Notes under the pieces: generated by a model
The model's input: the letters and a program-made list of their open reading frames with translations, nothing else
Database searches by the model: none
What the model was told of the DNA's origin: nothing
Part shown: one piece after another, positions 12,327 through 24,048 of the stretch
Numbering within the stretch: the first letter of the stretch is position 1
How the letters are laid out: every line of letters starts with the position of its first letter
NCBI GenBank assembly: GCA_051294375.1
Contig: CM119266.1
Coordinates: 18,408,087 to 18,472,086, forward strand
Direction: 5' to 3'
DNA: 64,000 nucleotides
Source: Paraspadella gotoi
Lineage: Eukaryota; Chaetognatha
Program-made: the position numbers and the translations under genes

Positions 12327-12803
12327 CTCATCGCTTTTGGTCTTGAGTTTATATTATAGTTTTTCTTGTTACCTTTAAACTAATTTTTTTTTTATTCTCC
12401 CATAAAATCAGTCTTGTCCAAGGAAGAATCACTATTTTAGCTTTTATTCGGATATCACTGTTGATTTTTTAATGTTTTTTGACCAATCGATTAAAAAATC
12501 CATCTTCGTTTTCAACTATTGTTTTTTGTCTCAATGTTTTGCCAAAACTTAAAAAATACATTCAGATAGATTCATAAAATTAATGAAAAAAATATGAACA
12601 ATTATAAATTTAATACGTAACAGAAGAAAGTAAATTTTCACGACTGTTGAAACAGAGAAAAAAAACATGAAAAAACGAAATTGTCTTATCTGGAGACCAA
12701 ACTCCACTTCATATGGGCTCTTTTCGATAAACGCACTTTATTTTTATCATCTTTGCATCATTTCAGTTGATCTCTGTTTCTTTTCATCTCGGCTCCATTC
12801 CGA

Positions 12804-15800
12804 CTACGAAATGTCCTCGTCAGAGTCTGAGGCTGCGCCGGGATGTTGCTCCATGGATTGTAAGTCTCGTCGTCGTCTTGGTCGTCGTCATCCTCTTCCT
12901 CATTCCTCTTCCTCATTTTCCCTCCTCAACCTCTCCCACCCTCCTCGTCGTCGACCCACCTTCGTCATCTCACCACCTGATCGAAGGGAAGGCCGTCTTC
13001 TCTTCGTCGTCCGTCGCTTCGCCGTCGTCTGAAACGTCGTCGATGTCCTCGGCCTTGACGGGGAGGTAAAAAGGAAAGCGAGAGAAGGCAGAGAAAATGA
13101 AAGAGGGACATAAAGAGAGAGAGAGAGAGGTAGAAAAGTAAAAACTTAATCTAAATCTAAAAAGTAAAAACTTATATAAATTCTTCTTTGTCTTATAAAC
13201 CTTTTTTTTTCTCTTCTTCTTCTTCTTCGGGCTTCACGCTTTTCTTTCCTTTTTTTCTCTCCTCCTCTGCGACGCACCCAATCGACGTGCCCCTCCTCGC
13301 CTGGCGGCGGCACAGATTCTCCCCCGTTGCAGCCGAGTCTTCCCCCTTTGCAGCCGAGTCTTCCCCCTTTGCAGCCGAGTCTTCCCCTTTGCAGCCGAGT
13401 CTTCTCGCGGCTCAGCTGAGTCTTCCCGCGCTCAGCCGAATCTTCCCGCGGCTCAGCCGAATCTTTCCGCGCTCAGCCGATCTTCCGCGGCTCAGCCGAA
13501 TCTTCCCGCGCTCAGCCGAATCTTCCCGCGGCTCAGCCGAATCTTCCCGCGGCTCAGCCGAGTCTTCCCGCGGCGTTGTGGAATCTTCTAGAGAAACTCC
13601 TGAATCCTCCGATAGCTGCCGAGTCTTCCGGGGGGCAGCTGAGTCTTCTGGGGGGCTGCGGAGTTTCAGACGGACCACCTCAACTATAGACGGCGACTGC
13701 CGCAGCCGAATCGACATCCATTCCTTCGCCTGTCACCATCAGGGTTTTTATCCGCTTCAGCCACATCCGCCGCCGCGCCGCCATCCCCGTCGCCACTTCT
13801 TTTCCAATCCTCTTCCACCGCGTCCGTCTCCATCGCCTCCTCTTCTTTCTATCATCCTCCCTTCCCTCCTTCTTTCTCTTTTCCCTTCTTCTCTCAACCC
13901 CATCCTGACATCTAAATCCTCGGCCTCTTCTCCACCTCGTGACGATAATCTCCTCCTTCTCTTCCTCTTTCACTTCCTCTCCTTCTCTCGGCTTCGCCCG
14001 GCGGCGGCTGCCAGTCCCCTCCTCTCGCTTTTCCTCGCCTTCTCCTCCATCAGATGTCTCTCTGCTCGGATGAAGTTGATCTTTTGGGAACATATCGAAG
14101 ACGAACTGGGCCATGTGGGGCATGTTCTGACATGGAGGAAAAAAGATTGATTAGTATCGCGTAAGAGGGTTTAGGCCAAGTGCTTACATGGCACGGGCTA
14201 AGTTAAAGCCATCAGGGAATGTTCTGACATTACGCAGGAAATTAAGGATAAACTCATCCGGGTTATTTCTCACTTAAAGAAAGAATCATGGCTCATGGGT
14301 TAAGCTGTGTGATCCTGAAAACCTGAAAAATCATGTGATCCCTAAAAATTTCTACGGCTAAAACGTTTTTTCCACCCACCTCGATAATAAGAGGTTTGTT
14401 GTTGGGGTTCGGCGTCCCACGGCCGCTGCGTCGGAAACAGCTCCCACGGCGCGAGATGCAGCTGCGTCGGACGGGAGCACAACTGTGAAAAGCGGGGTGA
14501 GTTCGTAGCAGTTCGCGAAGAGCGAGACGCGGCGAAGATGTAGAGGCCGAGTCGAGCGCGGACCTGAGACGGGGGTCGTTGAGGGATCACTTGATCAAGA
14601 GAATGGGATTCACACTCATTCCAACAAGACAGGCTAACTCACATGGCGAGATAAGGCGCTGACGTCGCGGAGATGACCCACGGTTTTTGTTCGTACGAGC
14701 GAGAGGAGGATGAAGTCGTTTTTGTTGTCCTTGAAACGATCCACTGTCGTCACTCTGAGAAGGAGAAAGTTTTATTGGGGCTTAACGGAAACAGAGGGAG
14801 AGAGAGGCGTAACCAATTCTTGACCCACCTTGGAAGGAAATCCCAGCATGGATTATTGCCGCATCTCCGATGGCAGCACGTCGCGGATGAGATGCTTGCT
14901 GCCCGTGTATGTGGTGAGGATGGAGATCTTCTGCGCGGATAACCCAGAGTCCGCAATGTTACATGAAAGTCGCCACACACAAACTCTGCCTCCGCCAGAT
15001 TTTGGTTAGAAGTGTGGTTGGGTTCGGATTCCCCGACGCCGTTAAGTCTTCACGTTTATCACCTGGAGAGAAATGATGAGAGAAGGAAGTGAATAGGGAA
15101 GAAAATAAATCGGGAAGAAAATGAATACATAAAGGGAAAAGTGAAAGAGATAAAAATGAATGAGGAAGAAATAAAAAGGGAAAATTAATCGGGAAAGAAT
15201 TATACCTGGTGATCGTAAAAGGAATCCAGCGTTGGCGATTGAACTCAGGATAACTGTAGATGTGAGGGAGATTGCCCAACTTTTTATATCTCCAACTGTA
15301 GAGGCCGCTAATCGTGTCTGGCTCTGCTTGGGCATCAAGGTCCACAGTGGAACGCCGAGTCGGAGAACCTGGGGCAAGGATAAAGTCAATAACTATCAAC
15401 TATCATTGTGTATTCGTTTGCCTTCTCCTCGTCTTAAATCTACTATTTCTTACCTGTGAAGAGAGACTGTTCCATGTTGGAATATTTTGGAAGCTCATGT
15501 TTTGATGACGGCGGGAGTTGCGGGTGATCTCCGATCATGATCCACCTGAGATAAGAAAGGAATTTGTCGATTCACCTTCCTTATCTCACCCCTTTCCTCG
15601 ACCACGAACTCACCTTTTCAATCGGTTGGATCCGTCGAGCTCCGGGTTTTGCAGCAGCAGCGGGGATAAAAGTTCTCGATCTCAAGATCTGCGCCGATTC
15701 TTCCATGATGACATTCTCCGTTACTGAAGCCCGCCTTTGATAAAAAGCGGGACGGCGTTTTTGAATATTTATTATCAATAAACATTATTAAATAAGTATT

Positions 15801-18800
15801 AGAGACAAAATGACCCCTACCTTGACAAAGTCCTTTCTCTTTAGCGCAGCATGAGTACAAGTCATGGCGATGATCTTGGCTTCCTTGATGAGCAGATACT
15901 TGGCACGATCGGCTCCCGTCCTCAGGCAATTCGAAGGCGCGATATTCCTCAACTGTTCGAAGATCTTCTGATGTAGCGGTAGCAGCCCTCGGCGACTTCG
16001 GTGTCGCGGCGAAGGCTCTTGCCTGGGAGAGGGGCTGAGGGCGTTGGCAAAGAGGCGGTGAAGGGGAAGACGACGCCGACGCGGGAGGCAGCGGAGTGGA
16101 GGGGTGGGAAGTTCGGTGGCGGGCCGCCGAAACGGCGGGGACGGGAAGTTCGGCTTCGAAGGAGGCGTCGTGGTCGCCGTGATTTCGACGAAGAGCGGCC
16201 AGTTTTACGTGGAAATGTTTCCCATCTGAAAGGGTCAGAGTCTCAATCATTTTTCTAACTTACTAACTATGACGCTGATAAACTGGCGAGGATCTGATGC
16301 AAGTAAAAAAATGCCCGGCCGTCTCGCAAGTGTAGCCGACGCACCCGGGACGGTCGTTACTCTTCGAAGCCGCCCCACCTCCTCCAGCAACTCCAGCCGA
16401 TGAGCAGAGGACATGTGACGCGACCATATTTGAGAAGTCCTTCTCGGTGGCTAACATCTCTCGCCTCGACCCATGCGGAGAAGGTGGCGCTCATCGATGT
16501 CCAGCGCCATCACCTGGGTTAGAGGCAACATAATTCATGTTATTCATTAAAATCAATTAAAAATTAGGAGAGGTATCCGTGAGCCAAATCGATTGACACG
16601 AAGTAAATTAATGATACATGACTATCAAACATTAAGAAAAAATTTTATGCCATTTTGATAGACAAAATAGTTTTGAAATGCCCAAATATTGATTAAAATG
16701 GGTTTAAAACATCCTTAAAATGCCTCCCGAACATATTGGGACAAACTCAACGCTAGAAAAATTATCCCTCATCAAGCAAAGATGGTTTTTTTAAAGATGA
16801 TTCAGTTTCTTACCCAGTCAAAATTTTTATATAGTTTTGATTCTTTTGCAAGACTTCTTTAGTGACAAAATTACTTTAAAAAAATTATATGTGAAGGTTG
16901 AACTCAGAACAACTGCATTACTTCCCTCTGCTTAACTTTTGGTAAAAAAAATTGATGCAGTTGATGTGTGTTGTATTGGCTACTATATTTTTGTGAAACA
17001 ACTCCTGTTTAAAAGGTAAACAAATCATACTGTTAGCCACAGCTGCTTTTCATACTTTCCCATGTTTAACTTGCCAATTATGATCAGCGCACACAGATCT
17101 GCATCTTCTCAACAATCGTTATCCCTAATTTTGATGCTTTAATGTTGTTAAGCGAAGCTTCTTAAATTGCTTGCCCAAAGGCCTGAGAATAAATGCTCTG
17201 TATAAACCAACTGCCCTTCTGGACCTTGTACAGGTCACAAATCTGAAAAATATTTATATTGTAATCTTGGATACTGAATTAAAACTATTCATTGCGCTTG
17301 ATTATTAAGAGATGCGATGAGCCATCGATTTGACGACTTTAACATCTTCACAAAAAAAAACTAATTTAAAGTTGTTAATAAAGATGAATTTTAAAAAAGA
17401 TGAGTCAGTCGATAGAGTAAACCGTGTCACTGGATTTGGCTCACTGGGTAAGTACCTTCTCGAAGAGTTGATTGAGCGCTTGATTGGAGTGTGGATGATG
17501 AGCGTGCGCTCCTTCGGAAAGTTGTGATAAATGTTGGATATCGATCTGGACGGCAACGTCGTCTTCCCCAAAAAAAAGTACACGGGCGGGACCAACCACC
17601 ATGGTGAGACCATTTGCATGCCGGATCGAATGGCTTCGATCTGGGAAGAGAAAGAAAAAAATCTTAAAGCGCGATTACTAGTCAATAGAGGAAAAGCACT
17701 ATAACAAAGCTTACCTGGGTTGGCGTGAACGGGACGGCGTTTTTCTTTGGAACCAAAAACGGATAAGGTCCTCTGGACGGGATCGCGTACGGCTCGACGA
17801 TTTAATTTGGGTTCGGTCTGTGACTCAGCCGGCGCGCACGAGACGCGGCTTGCCGCTGCTGCGGAGGCGCAGCGACTTGGGGTTTTTCCTCCCCATTCTC
17901 TACTTTCTTCTCTTCCTCCGATTTCTCCTCCTTCGTCTCCTCCTTCCTCTCGTCTCTCGCCTCCTTTAGCCCGCCTTCTCAACAGGCTCTTCCTCCCCTA
18001 TCTCTTCCGCCCTCGTTTCTTCGCCTTCTTTTTCCTTTTTTTTCTTGCTCTCTTCGCCTCCTCGTCTTCTTCCTCTTCCTCCTCCAACTCTGGGAAGGTG
18101 AGTCTGAAGGGAGGTTTGCGCAAGGAGACAACGTCTTCGTCGAGATCGTCGTCCACGGCGACGACGACCTTAGGAGCAAAGAAGAAAATAGGTTTTTATG
18201 TTCGAATTTATTCATAATAAAATCAATTAGTCATTCATTTATAAGCTCATTGATCCATCCTTTTGAAGTCATTTCTTTATTGCGTCACCTCTGATCGGGA
18301 AGGAGTTCTTGAGATGATCATAGTGACAAGAATGTGTCGTTAAAATCCATGGTCGCGGCGGCAAGCTTTGGCGGCGCTTCCGGGTCGATTCTTCATTTTG
18401 GTGTTAGTGAGCCGCCCCGGGATCGCCGTAGCCCAGAAGATATCGACGAGCCAGTTGGGGACGACGCAGTCGGTGTTCATCAACTCCCTGATCGTCTCCA
18501 GCACCGCCTTGAAGTTGTTCTCCTTTGGCTTCCGTCGCATCAAGATGTTGAAGGTGTCGTAAACGTCCTCGTGGCCTTCAGAGGTGCGTGCATGTCCTGG
18601 AGGATGAAGAGGACGAGAAAGATGAATTCAAAGCGAAGGAGAAAGAGAGATCGGCAACTCACCTGCTGATATTGATTGCAATCAAGCCAAACGCGGTAGG
18701 TACGGCGCTGACCCGGCAACTTGGCGGCGGCTCTGGCCCTTCCTCGATAACCCGACCCTGCTCGTCCAGCATGCCCTCCACCTCGCAGCCGCGGACGTAA

Positions 18801-21800
18801 GTAAGACCCACTTGGGGATGAAGGTTTTTTGAGTCGTATCTGGGGTCATGGATGTAACGGATGGGTTTTGTGAAAAAGAGGGAAGAATATGCACGCGTAA
18901 AATAAATGAGTTAATTCATAAATCCCCATTAAATCAAATTCTTTGGTTAATTAGATTATTTAGTACTAATTTCCAATAAGTACATACATCGAATATTAAG
19001 AGAAAGACTTAAAATTCTTCTAAAAATCATCTCACTTCGTTCCGATTTGATTGGGTGCCCTCACGGTGACGAGGAACATGAACGTCGTGTTTCCTGATTC
19101 CCTCCCACTCTCGCGAATCTCGCGTCGCGACTAAGGTGACGGTGACGTCGGCGCGGACGGACGACGGACACGAATATCCGATGTTGGGCTTGGCCACTCC
19201 ACGATAGAGAATGAGAGGACAGCCTGGGCCATGCGAGCCCAAACCACCGAGGACCGTGCCCACCGTCGCGTCTTCGGCCTGGGTTGAGTCAGAGGTAAGT
19301 CAGAGTTTGTTTAATGTTTATTGTATCACGTATACAGAAGGCTCATATTAGAGAATGATATACTGTTTTTTGAGGCCGAGAATCGGTTTCCGGTATAACT
19401 ACTGGACAAAATATGTTGAAATTTTGTATATATGATCATTTTTAACTTTCATTCAATTTAATTAGAGTAAAATTTATATACTTTTACTACGCCTTATTGA
19501 TCATTCAGGATATCGAGGCGAATTTCAATATTTGACCCCTGGGTAAGATATGGGCCCCCCTGGGGCCACGATCAGCCACAGGGGCGGAAATAGGTATAAT
19601 TATCAAAAATCCCATCGATAGTTCCTTTTTCATAGCCAGCGTCTACCTTTCACGCCAAATTTTATCAATTTGATTGAATAGTTTGTTCGGAACCGATTCT
19701 CGGTACGAAAAAACGGCGTATGCCTTCTGTAATTCATTTTGTATCATTTTGATATTTTTAAGTAAAATTCTTTACTTTAAAGGGTTTCATCCGAACTACG
19801 TGTCCTGAATGTCCTCCCTGATCTCGTAGGTGGATCGAGCGGAAGAGGGTGAAGTTTCTTCAAGAGGTAATCATGGAGAGTGAGAAATTGAAGGTGAGTT
19901 TGGGCAGAGCGAGAGAACCTGTTTTTGGTGTGAAAGAGAGTGAAGAAGCGACAAATCCAAATCATGATAAGTCTCGAATCTCAAAAACGCAATCCAGCAA
20001 CAACACTTACCCTCTCCAGAGTAATAAGCGGACGGAACGAGGTTTCGTCCCAAAATGACGTCTCCGTCGATAAGCGGCATATCGTTGAGGGCATCCAACT
20101 GGGACACTCGACGCTCGCATCGTTGTAACAGAATCTCCAGCGGCGAATTTCGTGTCAATAGCCTGATTTCAAACATGTCGTTTAACTATGAAGCTCGTTG
20201 TTTGTATCAAAAGCAAACTTAGAAAAAAGTGAAAAGCAAACTTAGATAAAATGGAAAAGCAAACTTAGATAAAAAGGGGGAAAAAAATTAAAATTGGTTC
20301 AACTTTAGCAGAATTCCTTAATCTTATTTTGAATATTGTAGAAATTTTAAATACCTAAATAAGTGTACATAAGTTATAATGCTCTTATAATGCTCTTATA
20401 ATGCTCTTCTTCTAAGTCTAGGGTAATTGCCGATTAGAGATTTGAGACTCATCACCACACTTTACATCATTTTCCATCACACATTACAAACCAACAACTT
20501 GCCCTCTCATCAAACCAACCTCGAGCGCCTTCTCATCCTCCTCTGGCTTTGGCAGGAGATAAAGATGCGAGGCGACGCTAACGAGGTCGCGCTTCTCCAG
20601 CGCTGAGTGCGCAGCACGCTGCGTCCGCGTGTCGACGCTGCCGACGTTGGCCAGAGAGAATTTGTTCATTTGGCGCCAAATCTTTGTAGGTCGCCTTGGA
20701 GATGAAAAAAGTATTATGACCTTGTGTTTTTATAGATGTTCCCTCTATTAGCAGTAAACATCTTCCGACCAACATATATAAATAATATAGTGAAATAATT
20801 TAAAATAAAAAATCAAAAATAGAATAAAACTTTATAAAAATCAGAAAACCATGTATAGTTAAATAATAAAGAATAATTTTTTTGAAATCTTAAAAAGGTA
20901 AAAAAATTTAAAAAAAAATTCATATATTATATAATCTATACATTGTATTAAGGCGGAACAAGGTAAAAATTAAGATTTCTGTAATATAAAACTTAGAGAT
21001 CCCTGTAGGATAACGAAATTTAAAAAAAATTTAAAGTTTTATTTATAGTTATTAACATAGACGCATTTAAAGTCAGTATAAAAGGAGATTGGACCGACGC
21101 GAGTCTATTACCCTCTCCTTATAATTTCACCTTCTCTTCTTCTCTTCTTCCTCCTCCAGGATTCGGGGCCGCGTTCTCGAGGTTCAGTTCACCTTTCTCT
21201 CTCTTCTCCTACTAGTTTTTTCCCCTTTTTTACCCTCATTATTTTTTTATTTTTTTTATTTTCTGCCGTCAATTATTATTTTTCCCGCATTCTCATGACT
21301 TTACTTTCGGTTAGTTACCTTTTCAGAGAAAGTTCATCGTATCAGATTAAAAAAATCTTAACAAGTTTGCAAATGACGACTTTTTCTTTAGCGGCGGGCT
21401 TGTCGTGGGTCACCTTGTATTAACCACGTATCATCGAAATATTGAAAACGAATTATACTTTGTATAAACAACTTTTTATGGGCCATCTGAATCCGTTCTT
21501 AAAATTAAAATTTTTTTCTTTCATGCCTATTTATATATTTAATATTCATTGATAAATATTTAAATGCTTCAATGTTATACTGTGCTTCACTAGTTAAAGT
21601 ATATGATGGACAAATAAATTTTGTATTACAGAACTCCTTATGATAAAGTGATCAATTTTGGACCGCCCTTAATTATATATATATAATGTCTAATATATAA
21701 TTTATATCAATATAATCTATATATAATCTATGTCTTTATCTAATATTTATAGAGATTTAATTAATTATTTGATTATCAATAAATTAAAAAATAATTATTA

Positions 21801-22770
21801 GCAGAATAATTTAATTAGGTAACGTAACTTAGCTAGTGAACCAATTATTTCACTATAGATCACCCTTTCCCCCACTGTCCAACCTTCTGCAGCGAAGTGA
21901 AGTCGTTGTAATGCTGCAAAAGCCATTTGCCCATCGGTCAAGGCCTCTCCGCTGAAGTCGTCGATCTCGGAATCCCTCGTAAACCTCAGCCCTCAAGCAG
22001 CTGAGCAAATAGTCGCCCCTCGTCGTCGGCGCATCTCGACTGCGAGTTTGGAGAGGGGCGCAGCGTACAAACGGCGTGGGAGGCGTGGAGGATGGCGTTG
22101 AAGAGCGACGCGTCGGGAGAAGCGCTTCCAAATCTGTGAGATTCGAGGACGCGTTCAACATAGCGGAGCGATGTCGGTCGAGCCTCCGGAAGGAAAGAGG
22201 CTCGTGACGGTAGAAACGACGGAGAGGAAACGATGGATGAGAAGTCTGTGTTGGAAGGAGAGGGGAAAAGAGAGGGAGGGGGGGAGAGTAGAGAGATGTT
22301 AAAATGAGAGGGACAGACGGATTGTCGGAATGTAGATAGCAAAGATTAAATTCTTTCATCTCATATGCATATTCTATCAGAAAATAGTCTCACATCATAT
22401 TTTTCGTTTAAAACTGAGAAAATCCGCGTCTTCCCTCCTCCTCTCCGCGTCCCGTCCGCCTCCCCTACCACCACCGCCATCTTCTCTCCACCGACGCCAA
22501 ATCTTCCTGAGCTTCTTCGACTTTTCGAGTTCGCGCCTCTCGTCGCGCGGATGGAGACCCGACCAGATCTGGAGAGACACGAGCTTCTGGATCTCGAGTC
22601 GAACCATATCCACCTCGACAGAGTTGAAGCAGTGGATGACGAAGATCACGAGCGCGGTCTGTCGCGGAAGGTGAAGGAGGAGGAGGCGGGGGCGGCCGCG
22701 AAGTGGCTGCGTCGGGGGCGGAATCGTGGCCATCGGGGCGGAGCGCGCCTACGGACGCGGCGAAAAAAAC
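12804..22770 (-). pseudogene. AQR: Aquarius helicase, left partial copy with many frameshifts (probably an assembly duplicate)
   Basis: The copy contains AQR exon 3 through the stop codon (TAG at 12804-12806), exon for exon as in 28278-38990, but exons 1 and 2 are absent. Numerous single-base indels break the frames. The Walker A exon carries a run of extra As (17567-17578), so the GPPGTGKTD loop seen in the right copy is destroyed. The acidic 7-residue repeat near the C-terminus (13390-13580) is also frame-broken. No change looks selected, since coding and intronic sequence differ at about the same rate. A genuine truncated tandem copy is the less likely alternative. Confidence 0.85.
19328..19737. 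mobile_element. MITE-like foldback element in an AQR intron, left copy
   Basis: Same element as at 34857-35266. The ends read TACAGAAGGC and onward to CCGAGAATCGGTTTCCG on the left, with the inverse on the right (CGGAACCGATTCTCGGTACG). It is non-coding. Confidence 0.65.
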
Positions 22771-22796
22771 CTGTACACGCGAGCGAGCGAGTTAAG

Positions 22797-23841
22797 GGGT
22801 TTGTGTCATTAGATTCGGGTCTTTATAGAGAAGAGACATATATTTTTCCTTCGTCTCTTGATATGATACTCGATCCACTCTGCCAGACAATTTTTCAAAC
22901 ATTTTTTTATCATATCATTCGAGCTGAGATATTGACGAAAAGGTTTTTTTTTGCTAAAAAAATTCCTCAGGGAACTGCGTTGACCTGAGAAATTCCAAAC
23001 TTTGCTCATAGGTTCTTTTATTCCATATCTACAAATGCATGGATGGATTTTTAAAAATTCCCAACATTTAGCTACAACAATATTAATTTAAAGTTACAAA
23101 AATGATGCCCTATTTTTGAAAAGCAATAAAATATAAGTCATTACTTATTGAAAATCCATCCATGAGATTGTAGAAAACCATAAATTTTGCAAAAGTGCAT
23201 CAGTATATTTTATTATTCGATAGTTATTGAGTTATCGATTTTATGTAAAAAAAAAAGTAGCAAGATTTTCTACAAAAGTTTTTTTCTCTGCTGGTTTCCT
23301 TGTGATTTTTTCAATTTTTTTCGACTGCAAGTAGCGAGAGACATAACGAGTTCATCGTGTCATGACGCGAAATAAGCGAATCAACAACGAAATTCTTTGA
23401 AAAAAAAAGCTGATAGAAATCGTCTTTACTGATGTTTTCTTTTTAAAGCAAAACATTGTTTTTTCTTTTTTTTTATTCGTTTTTCCTCTACACTGAATTA
23501 AACATTTTTTAATATCTTCTGACTGCAAAGCAGAAATTTTTTCCATCGGTGGTGAGTAAATCAATATGTTATGGTATAATCATTAGAATAAGATTCAAAA
23601 ACATTTCCGTTTGCTTATCTAGATTATACACTACTACTACTTGTCAAGTCCTGGGCTTCGCCTTTGTGGCTGAGACTTTGTCGTCTCAACTACTGAGCGT
23701 CATAGACCGGTGCATCGCTCCTCTGCGCTATTTCGCCACAAATACCAATGCTTTATTTGGCGTAGAGTTAGCCCGGAAAGTTAGCAAGTCAATGAAACCA
23801 CTCAAGCTGGAATACGCCATATGTTTTTCACATAAGTATTC
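22797..23841. other. Unmatched tail between duplicate and gap, with a truncated open frame
   Basis: At 22797 the left copy stops matching AQR and turns into about 1 kb of sequence not found elsewhere in the window. The last part (about 23622-23841, plus strand) holds an open frame of roughly 70 residues that begins after an acceptor-like TTATCTAG, includes VLGFAFVAETLSSQLL, and runs into the gap. I do not recognise it; it could be an exon of another gene or part of a transposon. Whether this tail belongs at this locus is doubtful. Confidence 0.4.
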
Positions 23842-23866
23842 NNNNNNNNNNNNNNNNNNNNNNNNN
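23842..23866. other. Assembly gap of 25 Ns
   Basis: These are 25 consecutive Ns. The sequence resumes at 23867 exactly at the first base shared with the left copy of the duplicated block, so a contig edge coincides with the start of the duplication. The gap length is likely nominal. Confidence 0.99.
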
Positions 23867-24048
23867 AAACGGTAAGGAGACTCACTGCGAAAGTAAAATG
23901 AATCAAGAAAATATTTTTTTCTATTTTAATTTCCCTCGCTTAGACGCGAACCCGCGCGTCGGAGGGGAAATGCTATTCGAATTGTTATCCTTTAAAGTAA
24001 ATGGGCCGCATTCCACCAGAAATGCTTGGCTTCCTGCTTTTCCCCCGA

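Larger units (their letters stand above)
8400..22796. repeat. Duplicated block, left copy (error-rich)
   Basis: The block aligns end to end with 23867-38373 in the same orientation, exons, introns and intronic transposons included. The differences I checked are overwhelmingly single-base insertions or deletions spread evenly over coding and non-coding sequence, plus a few slightly longer ones. They break most AQR and ASAH1 reading frames here. Homology begins at AAACGGTAAGGAGACTCACT (8400), exactly where the right copy begins after the N gap. It ends at GAGCGAGCGAGTTAAG (22796), 26 bp beyond the start of AQR exon 3. The pattern is typical of unpolished long-read sequence. Confidence 0.95.

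Noticed and set aside
13188-14150. Long plus-strand open frame of 320 codons
   Set aside because: It is antisense to the AQR acidic tail exon. The Ser/Pro/Leu-rich translation is the low-complexity shadow of the Glu/Asp-rich coding strand and the 21 bp repeat.
8582-22770. Left AQR and ASAH1 as true diverged paralogs
   Set aside because: Introns, intergenic DNA and transposon insertions are as similar as exons, and the differences are single-base indels rather than substitutions.
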